Numbered from the stretch's first letter, positions 17,514 to 26,516 are shown. The stretch: DNA of 38,108 nucleotides from Argonema galeatum A003/A1 (GCF_023333595.1 NZ_JAIQZM010000021.1:1-38108), one strand, 5' to 3'. The notes: generated by a model from the letters alone, not told the origin. Made by a program: numbers and translations.

Positions 17514-17549
17514 AAAAACCGCCGATCTAATTTGGAGAGGCGGTCTTTT
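17514..17549 (+). terminator. Rho-independent-type terminator after psbJ
   Basis: ACCGCC (17518-17523) pairs with GGCGGT (17539-17544), flanked by A-runs and followed by CTTTTGATTTTGG. The A/T flanks make it plausible in both directions, serving also the convergent gene at 17589. Confidence 0.75.
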
Positions 17550-17588
17550 GATTTTGGATTTTAGATTTTAGATTTTAGATTGGTAGGA

Positions 17589-19679
17589 TTAAACATCTAA
17601 GTCATCTAAGGGAAAGGTGGGGAGATCGGGGGGAATGACGTTGCGATCGACTGTGGCTTTATGGCTTTCTCGCTGGGTGTGTATTTCCACACCGATCGCC
17701 TCAAAGCGAATTGCCAAACAACCCAAGGGAACTGTTACTTGAGTCATAGATTCGAGTTTTCCCCAAGGATCGGGGACAAAATCGCCGATCCAGCGGGGAC
17801 TTTCGACGATCGATCGCGTCTGGCGGTCTAAAACCCACAGTTTTACACCCAGTCGCGGCTGGCGCAGGGGCATTTTAATACGGATACGTACTGGCTGTCC
17901 GGCAATCAGTTCGCCTTTAGGCACTTCCAATTCGGGCATTGGGATAGCCTCATCCTGAGAAATTGTAGGAGTTTCTGATGAAAGCAGATCTGGATTACCG
18001 CTCAAATCTTGTGCCTGACTCTGAGTAGCTTTTTGTGGTAGGGGTTCTAGTGGCTCATCGTCTACGACAATCTCGTAGGCTGTCAAGTCAGCTTCCGTCC
18101 CAGTAGATCGATCGCTTAAAATTGCAGGTCGTTCTGTTTGACTGTTTTCTGTTTCTAAGATTTCATCCATCTTCAATTCAGCGGATAACTCAGCGGATAA
18201 CTCGGCGGACAATTCAGCGTCAGTAGCTAAAGAATTCAACCGCGACCAAAAACGATCTTCGAGTCTCAAGGATTGAAAAGCTATGTCCTCTGGGGACGGT
18301 TCGGCATCAGTTTCGGCAACTTCGGTTTGCGGTTCGGAGTTAGCAGGTGCTGCTGTTGCCGCTTCTGGAGTAGAATCCTGTTCGGTTATGGATGGGGAGA
18401 CTTCCTCAGTCTCAGACTCGGTAGATTGTACTTCCGATTCGGCGGCGGTCAAATTTGCCGACTCTGAATCAGCCTGAGTTTCGGTGTTGGCAGCTGGGGC
18501 AAATTTAGAAGTATTGCCAAATGTCGGCAGATCGAGCCGTTTAGAGGCCGATTTTGTCGGATCTGGTTTGTGAAGTAGGGGGGGCAAAGACTGACCGACA
18601 GAGGGTTCTAAGGGTCGGAACGGGACGGTTTTCGGGGTTTCTTCGCGATCGTGTTCTGTTGTCTCTTTTCCAGACTCTGCTGATGCCGGGTCAAAAAAGT
18701 CTGTTTCGTTCTGCTGTACGCTTTCGGCAAAGGCACTCAGCAAGTCATCCAAATCGGCTGTAATGCTAAAGGATTTGCTTGCCAGAACTAGCGGTGGGTC
18801 GTCTGGTGTTTCTGTGGCGTTATAAAGAGTTATTTCTCCTAAAACCAAATGGGTTTTGCTGTTAGGCGGGATTTCGATATCGCAGGCAAAGGTGAAAGGG
18901 ATCGCTTGTGCTGATAACAGTTGCTGGCGATCGGCTAAAATCTTGGCATTCTGGGGATCGCGCAGGCGAATTCGCAGTTCTCCACTAAAGATGGGTGGGG
19001 GGCTAGCAGTTCGATCTTCTGATGTTTCTGGAAGTGCAACTTGTCCCGATAGGTTTATGGGCTGTCCGTGACGGGCGATATAAGTTTGCTGCTTTAGGAT
19101 TAGCAGAAGCGGGTGAGAGTTGGCGTTTGTTGGTTTTGGCGATAAAACTGGTGCCCAGGGATTTGATTCCTCCGGTGCGGCGGTTTTCGGTGGAATATCT
19201 GGGTTTGACTGGGCTTCTGGAATTGGGGACTCTGTTGGGAGGACTGGTGACTCGCTTATGTCCCCTAATTCGGCCAGGGAGACGCCTGCACTGCCATCTT
19301 CAGCGGCTGCTTGGGCGGGAGTATCTTCAAGCGTTGGCAGCACTTGCAGGCGAAGGGTGTGCTTCCAGGAATCGCCCATCAAATCGGTGATTAAGTCTGG
19401 ACGACAGCGCAATTCCCAGATTCCCGGTTTGAGATGGGTAAAGGGAATTAGCACCATTAACCCTTCTGAGTTGGTGCGGCGCGATCGCTTTTGCATTCGA
19501 CGCTTAGGCGGATCTTCGTCGGTGGACTGATGGATAATCCGAATGTCCACTTCGGTATCTGTACGGCCCGATCGAGCAAGGATGCGATATCGACCTTGCT
19601 GGAGTTCGACATCTGGCGATTCTAGGGGTTGCCAGGTGCGATCGCCTTCTTTTTGGATTAGAAATTCCCAATATTCCAT
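17589..19679 (-). CDS. Large acidic cyanobacterial protein of unknown function
   Basis: A 696-residue protein I cannot assign to a named family. The N-terminal approximately 115 residues look folded (MEYWEFLIQKEGDRTWQPL, YRILARSGRTDTEVDIRI, LKPGIWELRCRPDLI), as does the C terminus from about 610 (GELIAGQPVRIRIKMPLRQPRLGVKLWVLDRQTR). Both are beta-rich and could be immunoglobulin-like. In between is a Glu/Ser/Pro/Thr-rich linker with short ordered islands (LILKQQTYIARHGQPINLSGQV). A 12-base tandem repeat near 18176-18225 encodes Glu-Leu-Ser-Ala four times. There is no signal peptide or membrane helix. Transcription converges with psbJ. Confidence 0.8.
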   Translation of the reverse strand: MEYWEFLIQKEGDRTWQPLESPDVELQQGRYRILARSGRTDTEVDIRIIHQSTDEDPPKRRMQKRSRRTNSEGLMVLIPFTHLKPGIWELRCRPDLITDLMGDSWKHTLRLQVLPTLEDTPAQAAAEDGSAGVSLAELGDISESPVLPTESPIPEAQSNPDIPPKTAAPEESNPWAPVLSPKPTNANSHPLLLILKQQTYIARHGQPINLSGQVALPETSEDRTASPPPIFSGELRIRLRDPQNAKILADRQQLLSAQAIPFTFACDIEIPPNSKTHLVLGEITLYNATETPDDPPLVLASKSFSITADLDDLLSAFAESVQQNETDFFDPASAESGKETTEHDREETPKTVPFRPLEPSVGQSLPPLLHKPDPTKSASKRLDLPTFGNTSKFAPAANTETQADSESANLTAAESEVQSTESETEEVSPSITEQDSTPEAATAAPANSEPQTEVAETDAEPSPEDIAFQSLRLEDRFWSRLNSLATDAELSAELSAELSAELKMDEILETENSQTERPAILSDRSTGTEADLTAYEIVVDDEPLEPLPQKATQSQAQDLSGNPDLLSSETPTISQDEAIPMPELEVPKGELIAGQPVRIRIKMPLRQPRLGVKLWVLDRQTRSIVESPRWIGDFVPDPWGKLESMTQVTVPLGCLAIRFEAIGVEIHTQRESHKATVDRNVIPPDLPTFPLDDLDV

Positions 19680-19870
19680 CGGTCACTGGAAAGATAGCAC
19701 CAACCAACCTTAATCCTAGACTAGGGAGGCAGAGAGGGCAATTGTTTTTGATGCGATCGTTTTTGGCTACTTGAGCCAGTTGATTAGCTCAACTGGGCGA
19801 ATTTGAGGTCGATCGGTATCTAAAATCACATATACAACACAAATTAAGTCCCTTCGGGGCACAAGATTAT

Positions 19871-19944
19871 GTAGGGGCGAAGCATTGCGGTAATTAACGT
19901 TTCGGTTTTGAGTTAAGATTAATTCGGCAATGCTTCGCCCGACC
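19871..19944. repeat. GTAGGGGCGAAGCATTGC inverted repeat
   Basis: The arms GGGCGAAGCATTGC (19875-19888) and GCAATGCTTCGCCC (19927-19940) form a 14-bp stem. It belongs to the same family as the core of the element at 12695-12883. It lies in the 307-base gap 19680-19986, which otherwise shows no gene. Confidence 0.78.
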
Positions 19945-19986
19945 ATAGATATGGTTCAACCACCGAAGGGAGTAAGAAAGTTTTGC

Positions 19987-20808
19987 TTATGATTGGTGAT
20001 TTTGCAACCAAATTGTTAAATCAGTTGGTTGAGAGAAATCTAATAATGCTTCTCCCAAATCTTCTAATTGCGCGATCGATAAAGTTTGAATTTCGGCTTG
20101 GATTTCGGGAGTAAGCGAACCAATTCGACGGGTGAGTATGCGTAGAAGCATTGCTATCTCTCCTCGTCGCGTTCCTTGTTCTAGGATATCTTGATAGATG
20201 ACAGATTCACGCATAATTTCCTCTCGGAATAGTTGGGTAATCAAATTTTTGTCAAATCGCAGACCTGCTAGTATTTCTATGCAGGCTGAGACATTTTGCC
20301 GTTGCGGGGTTTCTTCAATATTAGCGACCTGTTGGGCTACTTGTGCGAGTAAAGCCTGGGGTGAGTCGCTTCGTGCTAATGTCGCCAGTGGTAAAAGTCC
20401 AGAGTTGGCTAACAATGGCGCGGGGTCTTGTTCCCACATTCGGATGACTCGATAGCGATGGCGGGTGTTGGGGGCGGTATACTCGTTGGTATAGGCGATT
20501 TCGGAAGTAGTGGATTTGAGAAAAATTACTACTTGTTCGACGTTGCAACGGTATTTTCGATGTAGTCTTAGCCAGTAGTCAAGCATCCGTAGTGGGAGTG
20601 GGGGATCTGATGCTGGTAAGGTTTGAAATTCTAGGTGCAGAATTAGATTTGGGGTTTGTAGTAAAGTGATGGAGTCGGCGCGAATTGGTTCGAGGCTGAG
20701 TTCTGTTTTTAGTACTTGGATGTTAGATGTTTCCAATGGGAGTAGCCATCGGACAAATTCGGCGGGGTATTGTTCGGCGAGGTATTTGCAAAGGTTGTCG
20801 GTGTTCAA
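19987..20808 (-). CDS. Rpn/PD-(D/E)XK family protein with DUF4351-like tail
   Basis: A member of the Rpn (recombination-promoting nuclease)/putative transposase group, 273 residues. The nuclease-like core shows SLEPIRADSITLL and NLILHLEFQT (the Asp and Glu-x-Gln positions) followed by PLRMLDYWLRLHRKY. A helical linker IMRESVIYQDILEQGTRRGE leads to a DUF4351-like end (ILTRRIGSLTPEIQAEIQTLSIAQLEDLGEALLDF). It is clearly paralogous to the protein at 28177-28983. Such genes are numerous in filamentous cyanobacteria and of uncertain cellular role. Confidence 0.85.
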   Translation of the reverse strand: MNTDNLCKYLAEQYPAEFVRWLLPLETSNIQVLKTELSLEPIRADSITLLQTPNLILHLEFQTLPASDPPLPLRMLDYWLRLHRKYRCNVEQVVIFLKSTTSEIAYTNEYTAPNTRHRYRVIRMWEQDPAPLLANSGLLPLATLARSDSPQALLAQVAQQVANIEETPQRQNVSACIEILAGLRFDKNLITQLFREEIMRESVIYQDILEQGTRRGEIAMLLRILTRRIGSLTPEIQAEIQTLSIAQLEDLGEALLDFSQPTDLTIWLQNHQS

Positions 20809-20871
20809 TGGTGGATTGGGTGTTGAATAGAGTTGTTTAGATATTATTTTAATAGATAGTGTTACCCATAA

Positions 20872-21024
20872 CCCGCCTGCGATTCAAATCGCAGGCTAAT
20901 AGCAAAAGTCCTCTGAAGAGGACTGTTTATCATAACGTATTTATTGTCTGAAACCGAGATTTTTTTTCCTCAGTCGTCTTTAGACGACTTGCGCTATTAG
21001 CCTGCGATTTGAATCGCAGGCGGG
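20872..21024. repeat. MITE-like element made of nested palindromes
   Basis: Exact 32-bp terminal inverted repeats at 20872-20903 and 20993-21024, each itself palindromic around CCTGCGATT/AATCGCAGG. Internal stems are AGTCCTCTGAAGAGGACT and AGTCGTCTTTAGACGACT. It is non-coding and fills the gap between the Rpn-type gene and the small gene at 21062. Confidence 0.88.
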
Positions 21025-21061
21025 TGATGTATTCTCCGACGGTTGATATATGCAACGTTAA

Positions 21062-21532
21062 TTATCTGGTAGGAATAATCAGCATCCAAACACGATCGGG
21101 AATACCAATTTCTAAACCAATTGCGCTTTCTTGAATTGCCTTACCCATTTGATAAGAACCCAACAAGATATTTAACAGATGTTGGCGAATAACTGGAAAA
21201 GGTGCAAAGGAAGTTACCAAGCGAATATTTTCCAGTTCCCATTTATCTTCATCGTTCACCCAACCGCCTAAACTGGGTACGCTGTTGAAGCCACCCAAGG
21301 GTTTAATCATTGGCAAAAGATGATTTTTGGCACGCTTAAATTTTCTGGTGGGAATGTGCCATTTGATGTAGGAATCAAGTACATCGATTTGGCTGGGCTT
21401 TGGGGTTGGTAATTGTGGCGTTGTGATTGTGATAGCGGTTAATTGAAAATGTTGGATTAAAACATTTAATTCAGGGTTTTGGGATAAGATGTTGAGGATA
21501 ATATCTTTGATTGGTTCGAGGTTGTGAGACAT
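21062..21532 (-). CDS. Hypothetical protein
   Basis: 156 residues I do not recognise. No signal peptide or membrane helix. A Thr/Pro-rich hinge (TITTPQLPTPKPSQ) separates an N-terminal helix from a basic, aromatic segment (YIKWHIPTRKFKRAKNHLLP) and a hydrophobic C-terminal part (IRQHLLNILLGSYQMGKAI). The composition and codon use resemble neighbouring genes and the ATG has a reasonable upstream region, so it is probably real. It may relate to mobile or accessory functions given its neighbours, but nothing in the sequence proves it. Confidence 0.6.
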   Translation of the reverse strand: MSHNLEPIKDIILNILSQNPELNVLIQHFQLTAITITTPQLPTPKPSQIDVLDSYIKWHIPTRKFKRAKNHLLPMIKPLGGFNSVPSLGGWVNDEDKWELENIRLVTSFAPFPVIRQHLLNILLGSYQMGKAIQESAIGLEIGIPDRVWMLIIPTR

Positions 21533-21722
21533 GATTTAAGTTTCCTCTTTTGGGTTGGTTAACTTAAATCTATTAGGACATGGCTTTTTCTGTCTATCGA
21601 GGAATGTAGATTCCTGTAGATGTAGATTTTTGTAGATTGAAGTAGATAAACGGCAAATTGGTAATGACATTTGCCATAGTTGCGCTTTAAGATAAAAGAA
21701 GTTAGTGGAGGATGAATTGGCG

Positions 21723-22568
21723 ATGAATTTACCTAGATATAAAGATTACGAGGGAGATTTCCTCGATGCGATGGCAACCCGTTTTGGTTTCACGGGTAAG
21801 AATAGCCTGATATTTGAGAAACGTTTTCTGGAAGACAATAGAGAAGTAACTCACGAAAAATTAGTTGCTAATCCTAAGTTTGCAGAAAAGTTGATTGAGG
21901 GAACCGACGGTGATGCTTCTCGTATCTTTCGTCAGCAGTTGGCTGCAATTTGTAAAAAACTGGAAGCGGCGGGGTGTCCTCCTAGCACTGGTGATGGTCG
22001 TTGGGCGAATGCAAAATGCTGGCTGCGCGAGGTAATATTTCCCCAATGGGCGAAAGAGCAAGGTTTAGTAGCAGATGCGCCTGTGACTCTCCACCCTTGG
22101 GAAAAATTGCTGAAACTGGCTACCCCGACAGACAAAATGGGGCCAAAACTGGCTGGTGTGCTGGATATGGGGAGTGATTACCAGGAATGCTTTCCTTTAG
22201 GTAGTCACATTATTTTTGAGGTAAAGCTTGAGACTCCGGCATACTTATTGCTGTTGGACAAAGGCACAAGTGGCACGTTTTACTGCTTGTGTCCTTCAGG
22301 TTATGCGCCTCAGCCTTACTTGCGTGCGGGTGTGGCCGTTTTGCCCCAGCCTGTTTCAGTGAAAGAATCGTTTACAATCACTGGTGATGTAGGTCTAGAG
22401 CAGCTTGTAGCGGTTATTGGGAAGGATAAGCCAAGTTTAAATTGGTTGCCAGAGGGAAGCGGGAACACTTTGCAACTACAAGAAGGGCATTTGAACGAAT
22501 TAGTGGAATATTTGGAAGCCAATAGAGATTGCAAAGTTCTCTACATGGAATATACCGTTACTGCATAA
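21723..22568 (+). CDS. DUF4384-domain protein, partner of the TPR-CHAT protease
   Basis: A soluble protein with two parts. The N-terminal approximately 120 residues (LPRYKDYEGDFLDAMATRFG, DASRIFRQQLAAICKKLEAAG, WANAKCWLREVIFPQWAKEQ) form a helical region I cannot name; it could act as an effector-associated adaptor. The C-terminal part from about 150 (FPLGSHIIFEVKLETPAYLLLLD, YCLCPSGYAPQPYLRAG, FTITGDVGLEQLVAVIG) has the DUF4384 pattern seen next to or fused with caspase-like proteases. The start is ATG 21723 (281 residues), because the GGAGG at 21707-21711 is a ribosome site that an upstream GTG at 21705 would overlap. The CHAT gene follows after 31 bases, so they form an operon. Confidence 0.75.
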   Translation: MNLPRYKDYEGDFLDAMATRFGFTGKNSLIFEKRFLEDNREVTHEKLVANPKFAEKLIEGTDGDASRIFRQQLAAICKKLEAAGCPPSTGDGRWANAKCWLREVIFPQWAKEQGLVADAPVTLHPWEKLLKLATPTDKMGPKLAGVLDMGSDYQECFPLGSHIIFEVKLETPAYLLLLDKGTSGTFYCLCPSGYAPQPYLRAGVAVLPQPVSVKESFTITGDVGLEQLVAVIGKDKPSLNWLPEGSGNTLQLQEGHLNELVEYLEANRDCKVLYMEYTVTA

Positions 22569-22599
22569 TTTAAGACCTAAAATTTAGGAGAAAAATCCA

Positions 22600-25500
22600 A
22601 TGGATGAACAACGCTTCAAAGCTTATGTGAAATTGATTCATGCGCTGTTAAATTGCCCTAATGAGCAGGAACAACAGGTATTGGGGGAAAAAGATCGCCA
22701 TGTTGCCGCTATCCTAAATACTTTAGGAAGGATCTACCAAGCTCAAGCACGCTACAGTGAAGCTGAACTACTGTTTAAGGAAGCATTAAAAATATACAAA
22801 CATTTATTAGGAGATAAGAATCGTTATGTGGCTATAACTCTGAATAATTTGGCTATGCTCTACAATGACCAAGGACGCTACAGCGAAGCGGAATTGCTCT
22901 GTGAGCAATCATTAGACATGAGACGGCAGTTGTTCGGAGATGAGCATCCTCTTGTAGCTACCAGTCTGAATAATCTAGCTGTAATATACGAATCTCAAGG
23001 GCGCTACAGCAAAGCTGAACCATTGTATGAGCAAGCGTTGGATATAGCGCAACGCCTATTAGGGTACGACCATTATGATGTAGCTCAGACTTTGCATAAT
23101 TTTGCCGTACTTTATCAAGCTCAAGGGCGTTATGCGAAAGCCGAATCATTTTTTGAGCAAGCGTTGAAATTATGGCGAAGCTTATTAGGAAATGAACATC
23201 CCGACGTTGCTACCAATTTGAATAGTCTGGGCTTGCTCTATAGGGAACAGGGACGTTACAGCGAAGCTGAACTACTTTTGCAACAAGCGTTGGCGTTGAG
23301 ACAACGCCTTTTGGGAGATAAGCATCCTCTTGTGGCTGCTAGCCTGAATAATCTAGCTGTACTCTATCATGTTCAGGAGCGCTACAAGGAAGCTGTACTC
23401 CTTTCTCAGAAAGCTTTAGTTATATGGCGAAGTCACTGGGGAGATAGGCATCCCGACATAGCCCACAGTTTGAACAATTTGGCTAGCCACTACCATGCTC
23501 AGGGACTTTACAAGGAAGCTAAACGTCTTTTGAAGCAAGGATTGGAGTTGAGAAGAAACCTGTTAGGAAATGAACATCCTGACGTGGCTACCAGTATAAA
23601 TAATTTGGCTGGCCTTTACCACGACCAAGGATGCTATAAAAAAGCCGAAACCCTTTATCTACAAGCATTGGAACTGAGGCGAGCCTTATTGGGGGATGAA
23701 CATCCTCTTGTGGCCCAAATTTTAAGCAATTTAGCTATATTATTAGTTGCCACCGCACGTCCCACTGAATCATTAGCAAACATAATGCAGGCAATTCAAA
23801 TCGAAAACAGGACAATTAGCCAAGTATTTGCAACCAGTTCGGAAAATGATCGCTTCGCCTATCTACAAAATATCAGAGGTAATTTTTATTTGTTTCTCTC
23901 CTTAGTTAATTCCCACCTATCTAAATCTCTTGAAGCAAAACAAGCAGCTTATGATTTGGTACTCAAACGCAAAGCTTTAACTGCTGCTGCCTTCGCTGCT
24001 TTCAACTATGCTTTGTATAGCGATCGCTATTCTCACCTAGCACCCCAGTTTAAGCAATGGCAATCTTTAAGGGCAGAACAAATTCACTTAATCTATTCTC
24101 CACCCTTACCCGCTCCAGAAATTACTGAAGACGAATTTCGCACGCGCCAAGCAGCATATCAAAAGCGCCTATCTGATTTAGAAACAGAATGCAAAAACTT
24201 AGAAAAACTACTAGCATCCCAAGTTCCCGAAATCCAACTGCAACAGGAACTCGAAACTGCTAACCGTTGCGCTGTTGCTTTGGAATTACCCGAAGGTTAC
24301 ACCTTAGTAGAATTCGTGCGATTTGATGTTTTTAATTTTCAAGCAATCCCGGCGCGTGGGGAATTAAAATACAAATCTGCTCGCTACCTGGCTTTTATCT
24401 TACCAGCAAAACAGCCAGACAAAGTAGAGATGATTGATTTAGGAGAAGCGGAACATATTGATAAATTGTTGCGGGTATTTCGCTCTTACTTCTCTGGTAA
24501 AGGTAACTTGCTGGATATGGGAGATGATGACGAAGAAACCCCTACTTTTAGGAAATACAATCCCGCCTTTGGCATGGGATTGCGAAAAGCGATTTTCGAT
24601 CCCATTGCTGCTGTAATAGGCGATAGTAAATATTTGCTAGTTTCTCCCGATGGCGAATTAAATTTGTTGCCGTTTCAGTTATTGCCCGATGAGACGGGAA
24701 CGCGATTTTTAATGGATGAGTATACTATCTCTTACCTCAGTGTCGGACGCGATATTTTGCGTTCCCATTTTCAACCAACTCGTCCCGCTACTGCACCTCT
24801 AATTATTGCCGATCCTGATTTTGATTTGGGTGGGGCATCTGAAACCCGGTTTCTTGGAGAAACCGGGTTTCTATCGGTGTTGGGCAATACCTTGGAACGC
24901 GCACCAGGTACAAGGTTTCTGGGTGAAGCAGTTGCCAAAAAGCTGGAAGTATCGCCCTATTTGGATGCTCAAGCACTGGAAACTCAGATTACAAAAAGCC
25001 CATCTCCCAGTATCTTACTGATTGCTACTCACGGCGTTTTCTTACCCGACTTGCCCCATCAACCACCCACTTTGCAGAGTCGGCTATTTGGGAGCCGCTT
25101 TTCTGCGACAAAAGTAGAAAACCCCATGCTGCGTTCTGGACTTGCCTTAGCAGGTGCGAACATCTGGCTATCCGGCGGAACTCTCCCGGAAAAAGCTGGC
25201 AAAGGCTTTCTGTTTGCCCAAGATGTAGCCGCACTCGACCTTTGGGCGAACGAACTCACGGTATTATCGGCTTGCAATACTGCGATCGGCGATCTTAAAA
25301 CAGGCGAAGGTGTCTTCGGTTTGCGTCGCGCTTTTGCTGTCGCCGGAACGAAAACTTTAGTAATGAGTTTGTGGCCTGTCCCAGACAAAGCAACTGCCCT
25401 ATTAATGGAGCGATTTTTTGATAATTTGGAACGCGGTTTTGGTCGTTCCAACGCATTACTAGAGAGCCAAAATTACATCCGCACCATCACCATTAGAGAG

Positions 25501-25647
25501 TTACGTCAATTCGATCTCGGTCGCCAAGTATTACAAGGATTAATATCACAAAATAGCGTATGTTGTCAAGAGGAAGAAACACCTTTAGAGCATCCTTTTT
25601 ATTGGGGTGCTTGGGTATGTCAGGGAGAAACAACAGAATTGAAATGA
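22600..25647 (+). CDS. TPR-repeat CHAT (caspase-like) protease
   Basis: A 1015-residue protein. Residues about 30-390 are eight to nine 42-residue kinesin-light-chain-type TPRs (pattern RYSEAELLxEQALxLRRxLLGDEHPxVAxSLNNLAxLY), a protein-interaction solenoid. A helical linker follows to about 640, then a CHAT domain: PDGELNLLPFQLL, ILLIATHGVFLP with catalytic His811, TVLSACNTAIG with catalytic Cys892, GEGVFGLRRAFAVAGTKTLVMSLWPVPD, and the closing HPFYWGAWVCQGE. The dyad is intact, so it should be an active cysteine endopeptidase. AGGAG 11 bases upstream of ATG 22600. The insert ETRFLGETGFLS within the CHAT domain is encoded by a dispersed palindrome (24841-24871). Confidence 0.92.
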   Translation: MDEQRFKAYVKLIHALLNCPNEQEQQVLGEKDRHVAAILNTLGRIYQAQARYSEAELLFKEALKIYKHLLGDKNRYVAITLNNLAMLYNDQGRYSEAELLCEQSLDMRRQLFGDEHPLVATSLNNLAVIYESQGRYSKAEPLYEQALDIAQRLLGYDHYDVAQTLHNFAVLYQAQGRYAKAESFFEQALKLWRSLLGNEHPDVATNLNSLGLLYREQGRYSEAELLLQQALALRQRLLGDKHPLVAASLNNLAVLYHVQERYKEAVLLSQKALVIWRSHWGDRHPDIAHSLNNLASHYHAQGLYKEAKRLLKQGLELRRNLLGNEHPDVATSINNLAGLYHDQGCYKKAETLYLQALELRRALLGDEHPLVAQILSNLAILLVATARPTESLANIMQAIQIENRTISQVFATSSENDRFAYLQNIRGNFYLFLSLVNSHLSKSLEAKQAAYDLVLKRKALTAAAFAAFNYALYSDRYSHLAPQFKQWQSLRAEQIHLIYSPPLPAPEITEDEFRTRQAAYQKRLSDLETECKNLEKLLASQVPEIQLQQELETANRCAVALELPEGYTLVEFVRFDVFNFQAIPARGELKYKSARYLAFILPAKQPDKVEMIDLGEAEHIDKLLRVFRSYFSGKGNLLDMGDDDEETPTFRKYNPAFGMGLRKAIFDPIAAVIGDSKYLLVSPDGELNLLPFQLLPDETGTRFLMDEYTISYLSVGRDILRSHFQPTRPATAPLIIADPDFDLGGASETRFLGETGFLSVLGNTLERAPGTRFLGEAVAKKLEVSPYLDAQALETQITKSPSPSILLIATHGVFLPDLPHQPPTLQSRLFGSRFSATKVENPMLRSGLALAGANIWLSGGTLPEKAGKGFLFAQDVAALDLWANELTVLSACNTAIGDLKTGEGVFGLRRAFAVAGTKTLVMSLWPVPDKATALLMERFFDNLERGFGRSNALLESQNYIRTITIRELRQFDLGRQVLQGLISQNSVCCQEEETPLEHPFYWGAWVCQGETTELK
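24841..24871. repeat. GAAACCCGGTTTCT palindrome inside the CHAT coding region
   Basis: Two perfect 14-bp arms around TGG. The same palindrome occurs inverted at 32308-32340, and one half at 12675-12689. In the CHAT gene it is read in frame as ETRFLGETGFL, just ahead of a similar native-looking TRFLGEAV. Confidence 0.88.
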
Positions 25648-25658
25648 CACATTAAAAA

Positions 25659-25714
25659 AGGTACGTTGTTGCGCTTTAGCGCCAGATTTAGCGCTGAAGC
25701 GCAACAACGTACCT
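25659..25714. terminator. Hairpin between convergent CHAT and ZorB-like genes
   Basis: The 24-bp arms AGGTACGTTGTTGCGC... (25659-25682, 25691-25714) pair with one mismatch over an 8-base loop, preceded by AAAAAA and followed by TATAAAATC. It probably terminates both converging transcripts. It is a member of a dispersed repeat family (half copy at 6838-6861). Confidence 0.7.
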
Positions 25715-25728
25715 ATAAAATCTTTGTT

Positions 25729-26484
25729 CTATCTCTCCACCCCAGGCGGAGTAAACCTAATTTCAATGCGCCGCCGCGTTGGTTCATCCGCATTACCATT
25801 GCTAGGAGGAAAGTATTCTTTTGGCAAAACCAATTGTGCAGCGGAATAGGCACGAAAGTTTAACCCTTTTAAGCGACCTTTCCTTTGAATATCCTCAAGT
25901 ACTTTCACAACTGCTAATGCTCGCATTAAACCCAAATCTGCATTAGATCCTACTTGAACTTGACTAAGATTTCCAATTTCTAGGATATCATCTAAATTGC
26001 TATATCTACTACTATTTTTTTGCCCGTCTGTATGACCGATGACTTCTACAACATAGCCTTTATATTCCCTGCCATAACGTTCAATTTGATTGGCAAAATC
26101 TGTTTCAATTTTACTACGCAATCCGCTAGGCAAATCTGCTTTACCTTTTTCAAATTTATACTCTCCTGAATCTTTAATTACAATAATTGGCGGTGATTTC
26201 AGTCGTTCAACCTGTCCTTCTAGGTTGGTTACTTGATTTGTCTTTAGCCGCAATTCCTCCTGCAAAAAAGCTACCCGGTTTTCTAATTTTTTCAGTTGTT
26301 CTTCACTTTGACTCAGTTTGGCAATTGTCTGTTCTGAAGTTGATTTTAATATCGATGCTTTAACGATAGATAGTAGGAAAAATAAACTCAAAATCATGAA
26401 AGCGTTAGACATTAAATCTGTGAAAGCTGGCCAGATGTTGAGTTCTTCTTCATTTGAATTAATATGCCGTGAACGACGACGCAC
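25729..26484 (-). CDS. MotB/OmpA-type stator subunit, ZorB-like
   Basis: 251 residues. A basic start (RRRSRH) leads to a single helix with IWPAFTDLMSNAFMILSLFFLL; Asp23 sits where MotB and ZorB carry the proton-binding Asp (DFM/DLM motif). A coiled coil (about 60-105, QSEEQLKKLENRVAFLQEEL) leads to an OmpA-like peptidoglycan-binding domain: KGKADLPSGLRSKI, VVEVIGHTDG, NADLGLMRALAVVKVL, and EPTRRRIEIRFTP. It starts at GTG 26482-26484, 32 bases after the ZorA-like stop, so the two are one unit. It probably forms the anchored half of an ion-driven stator; the presence of the Asp suggests proton use. Confidence 0.88.
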   Translation of the reverse strand: MRRRSRHINSNEEELNIWPAFTDLMSNAFMILSLFFLLSIVKASILKSTSEQTIAKLSQSEEQLKKLENRVAFLQEELRLKTNQVTNLEGQVERLKSPPIIVIKDSGEYKFEKGKADLPSGLRSKIETDFANQIERYGREYKGYVVEVIGHTDGQKNSSRYSNLDDILEIGNLSQVQVGSNADLGLMRALAVVKVLEDIQRKGRLKGLNFRAYSAAQLVLPKEYFPPSNGNADEPTRRRIEIRFTPPGVER

Positions 26485-26516
26485 GATCGGCCCCCAATTA
26501 TTTTTATAGATATTGC

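Noticed and set aside
18273..19530. Plus-strand frames opposite the 696-residue gene
   Set aside because: They are antisense to the low-complexity linker and lack ribosome sites and family motifs.
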